This document shows, one piece after another, positions 5,004 to 5,184 of a DNA stretch of 5,184 bases. Below the pieces are notes generated by a model. The model searched no databases, was not told the origin of the DNA, and was given only the letters and a program-made list of their open reading frames with translations. Numbering within the stretch: the stretch's first letter is position 1; each line of letters starts with the position of its first letter. The DNA is from Candidatus Melainabacteria bacterium (GTDB taxonomy: Bacteria > Cyanobacteriota > Vampirovibrionia > Obscuribacterales > Obscuribacteraceae), in NCBI GenBank assembly GCA_014380105.1, contig JACMKL010000189.1, positions 1 through 5,184 on the forward strand, read 5' to 3'. Position numbers and translations under genes: made by a program.

Positions 5004-5184
5004 GTGCCGCCTATCCTCGCAAATTACTATCTCACCTATAAATGCAACTCGCGCTGCACTTACTGCGATATTCCGATTAAGCCCGAAAACATTCGCATCA
5101 AAGAAAGCACGCCAGAGACGATCATCGAGAATCTGGCTGCATTAAAACGCCTCGGCGTGAAAGTAGTTGATTTCACTGGCGGCG
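5004..5184 (+). CDS. Radical SAM domain protein, N-terminal part (cut by window end)
   Basis: The first 60 codons of a radical SAM enzyme are present; the frame is open at the window edge. Residues 14-21 read CNSRCTYC, the CxxxCxxC motif (C14, C18, C21) that holds the [4Fe-4S] cluster for cleaving S-adenosylmethionine. Residues 7-13 (NYYLTYK) form the usual first beta strand before it. Residues 56-60 (DFTGG) are the start of the GGE/GGEP motif that binds the SAM amino group; the final base, G, fits a following Glu codon. This N-terminal placement of the cluster motif is typical of the YY-x-T-x-(K/R)-CN-x2-C class of Fe-S oxidoreductases, including SPASM and related enzymes. The exact reaction lies in the missing part. 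The gene diverges from the hydrolase gene across about 230 bp and has its own SD. Confidence 0.88.
   Translation, partial: MPPILANYYLTYKCNSRCTYCDIPIKPENIRIKESTPETIIENLAALKRLGVKVVDFTGG

Noticed and set aside
4885..5145. Plus-strand open frame of 86 codons before and over the radical SAM start
   Set aside because: It overlaps the radical SAM gene in another frame, has no recognisable domain and a basic, Ser/Arg-rich composition typical of a shadow frame. The radical SAM frame has an SD and conserved motifs.

Overview
The window carries five protein-coding genes, one of them cut off at the right edge, and no RNA genes, insertion sequences or CRISPR array. It suggests a diderm (Gram-negative-type) bacterium of fairly balanced base composition. 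The evidence is an outer-membrane TolC-type protein and an exported phosphatase, together with non-ATG starts (TTG, GTG) that follow Shine-Dalgarno (SD) sites. The Pro/Ser/Asn-rich TolC linker and the eukaryote-like kinase fold would fit the Cyanobacteriota/Melainabacteria (Obscuribacterales-like) lineage or another kinase-rich diderm phylum. That placement is a low-confidence inference; no marker gene is present.

Layout, left to right. 1-84: short leader, possibly with the tail of an upstream gene. 85-783 (+): secreted HAD-superfamily acid phosphatase with all four HAD motifs. 768-1970 (-): protein-kinase-fold protein that meets the phosphatase tail to tail with a 16-bp overlap and has lost many catalytic residues, so it is probably a pseudokinase. 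1971-2095: leader of that gene, with an 8-bp perfect hairpin next to the ribosome site and two crossing inverted repeats. 2096-4072 (-): TolC/OEP-family outer-membrane efflux protein with a signal peptide and a long low-complexity linker. 4073-4218: spacer with a 12-bp perfect palindrome and an inverted repeat. 4219-4773 (-): isochorismatase-like cysteine hydrolase with an intact Asp-Lys-Cys triad. 4774-5003: divergent control region with overlapping -10-like hexamers on both strands and two inverted repeats. 5004-5184 (+): first 60 codons of a radical SAM enzyme with an intact CxxxCxxC motif.

The three minus-strand genes (hydrolase, TolC, pseudokinase) read in the same direction with short gaps and could share a transcript starting near 4866. 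The radical SAM gene reads away from the same control region. No ABC, RND or membrane-fusion partner for TolC is visible, so its substrate is unknown. The most unusual item is the degenerate kinase, with its repeated TD-x-W motif and structured leader. A functional link among the five genes is not shown by the sequence beyond their order.
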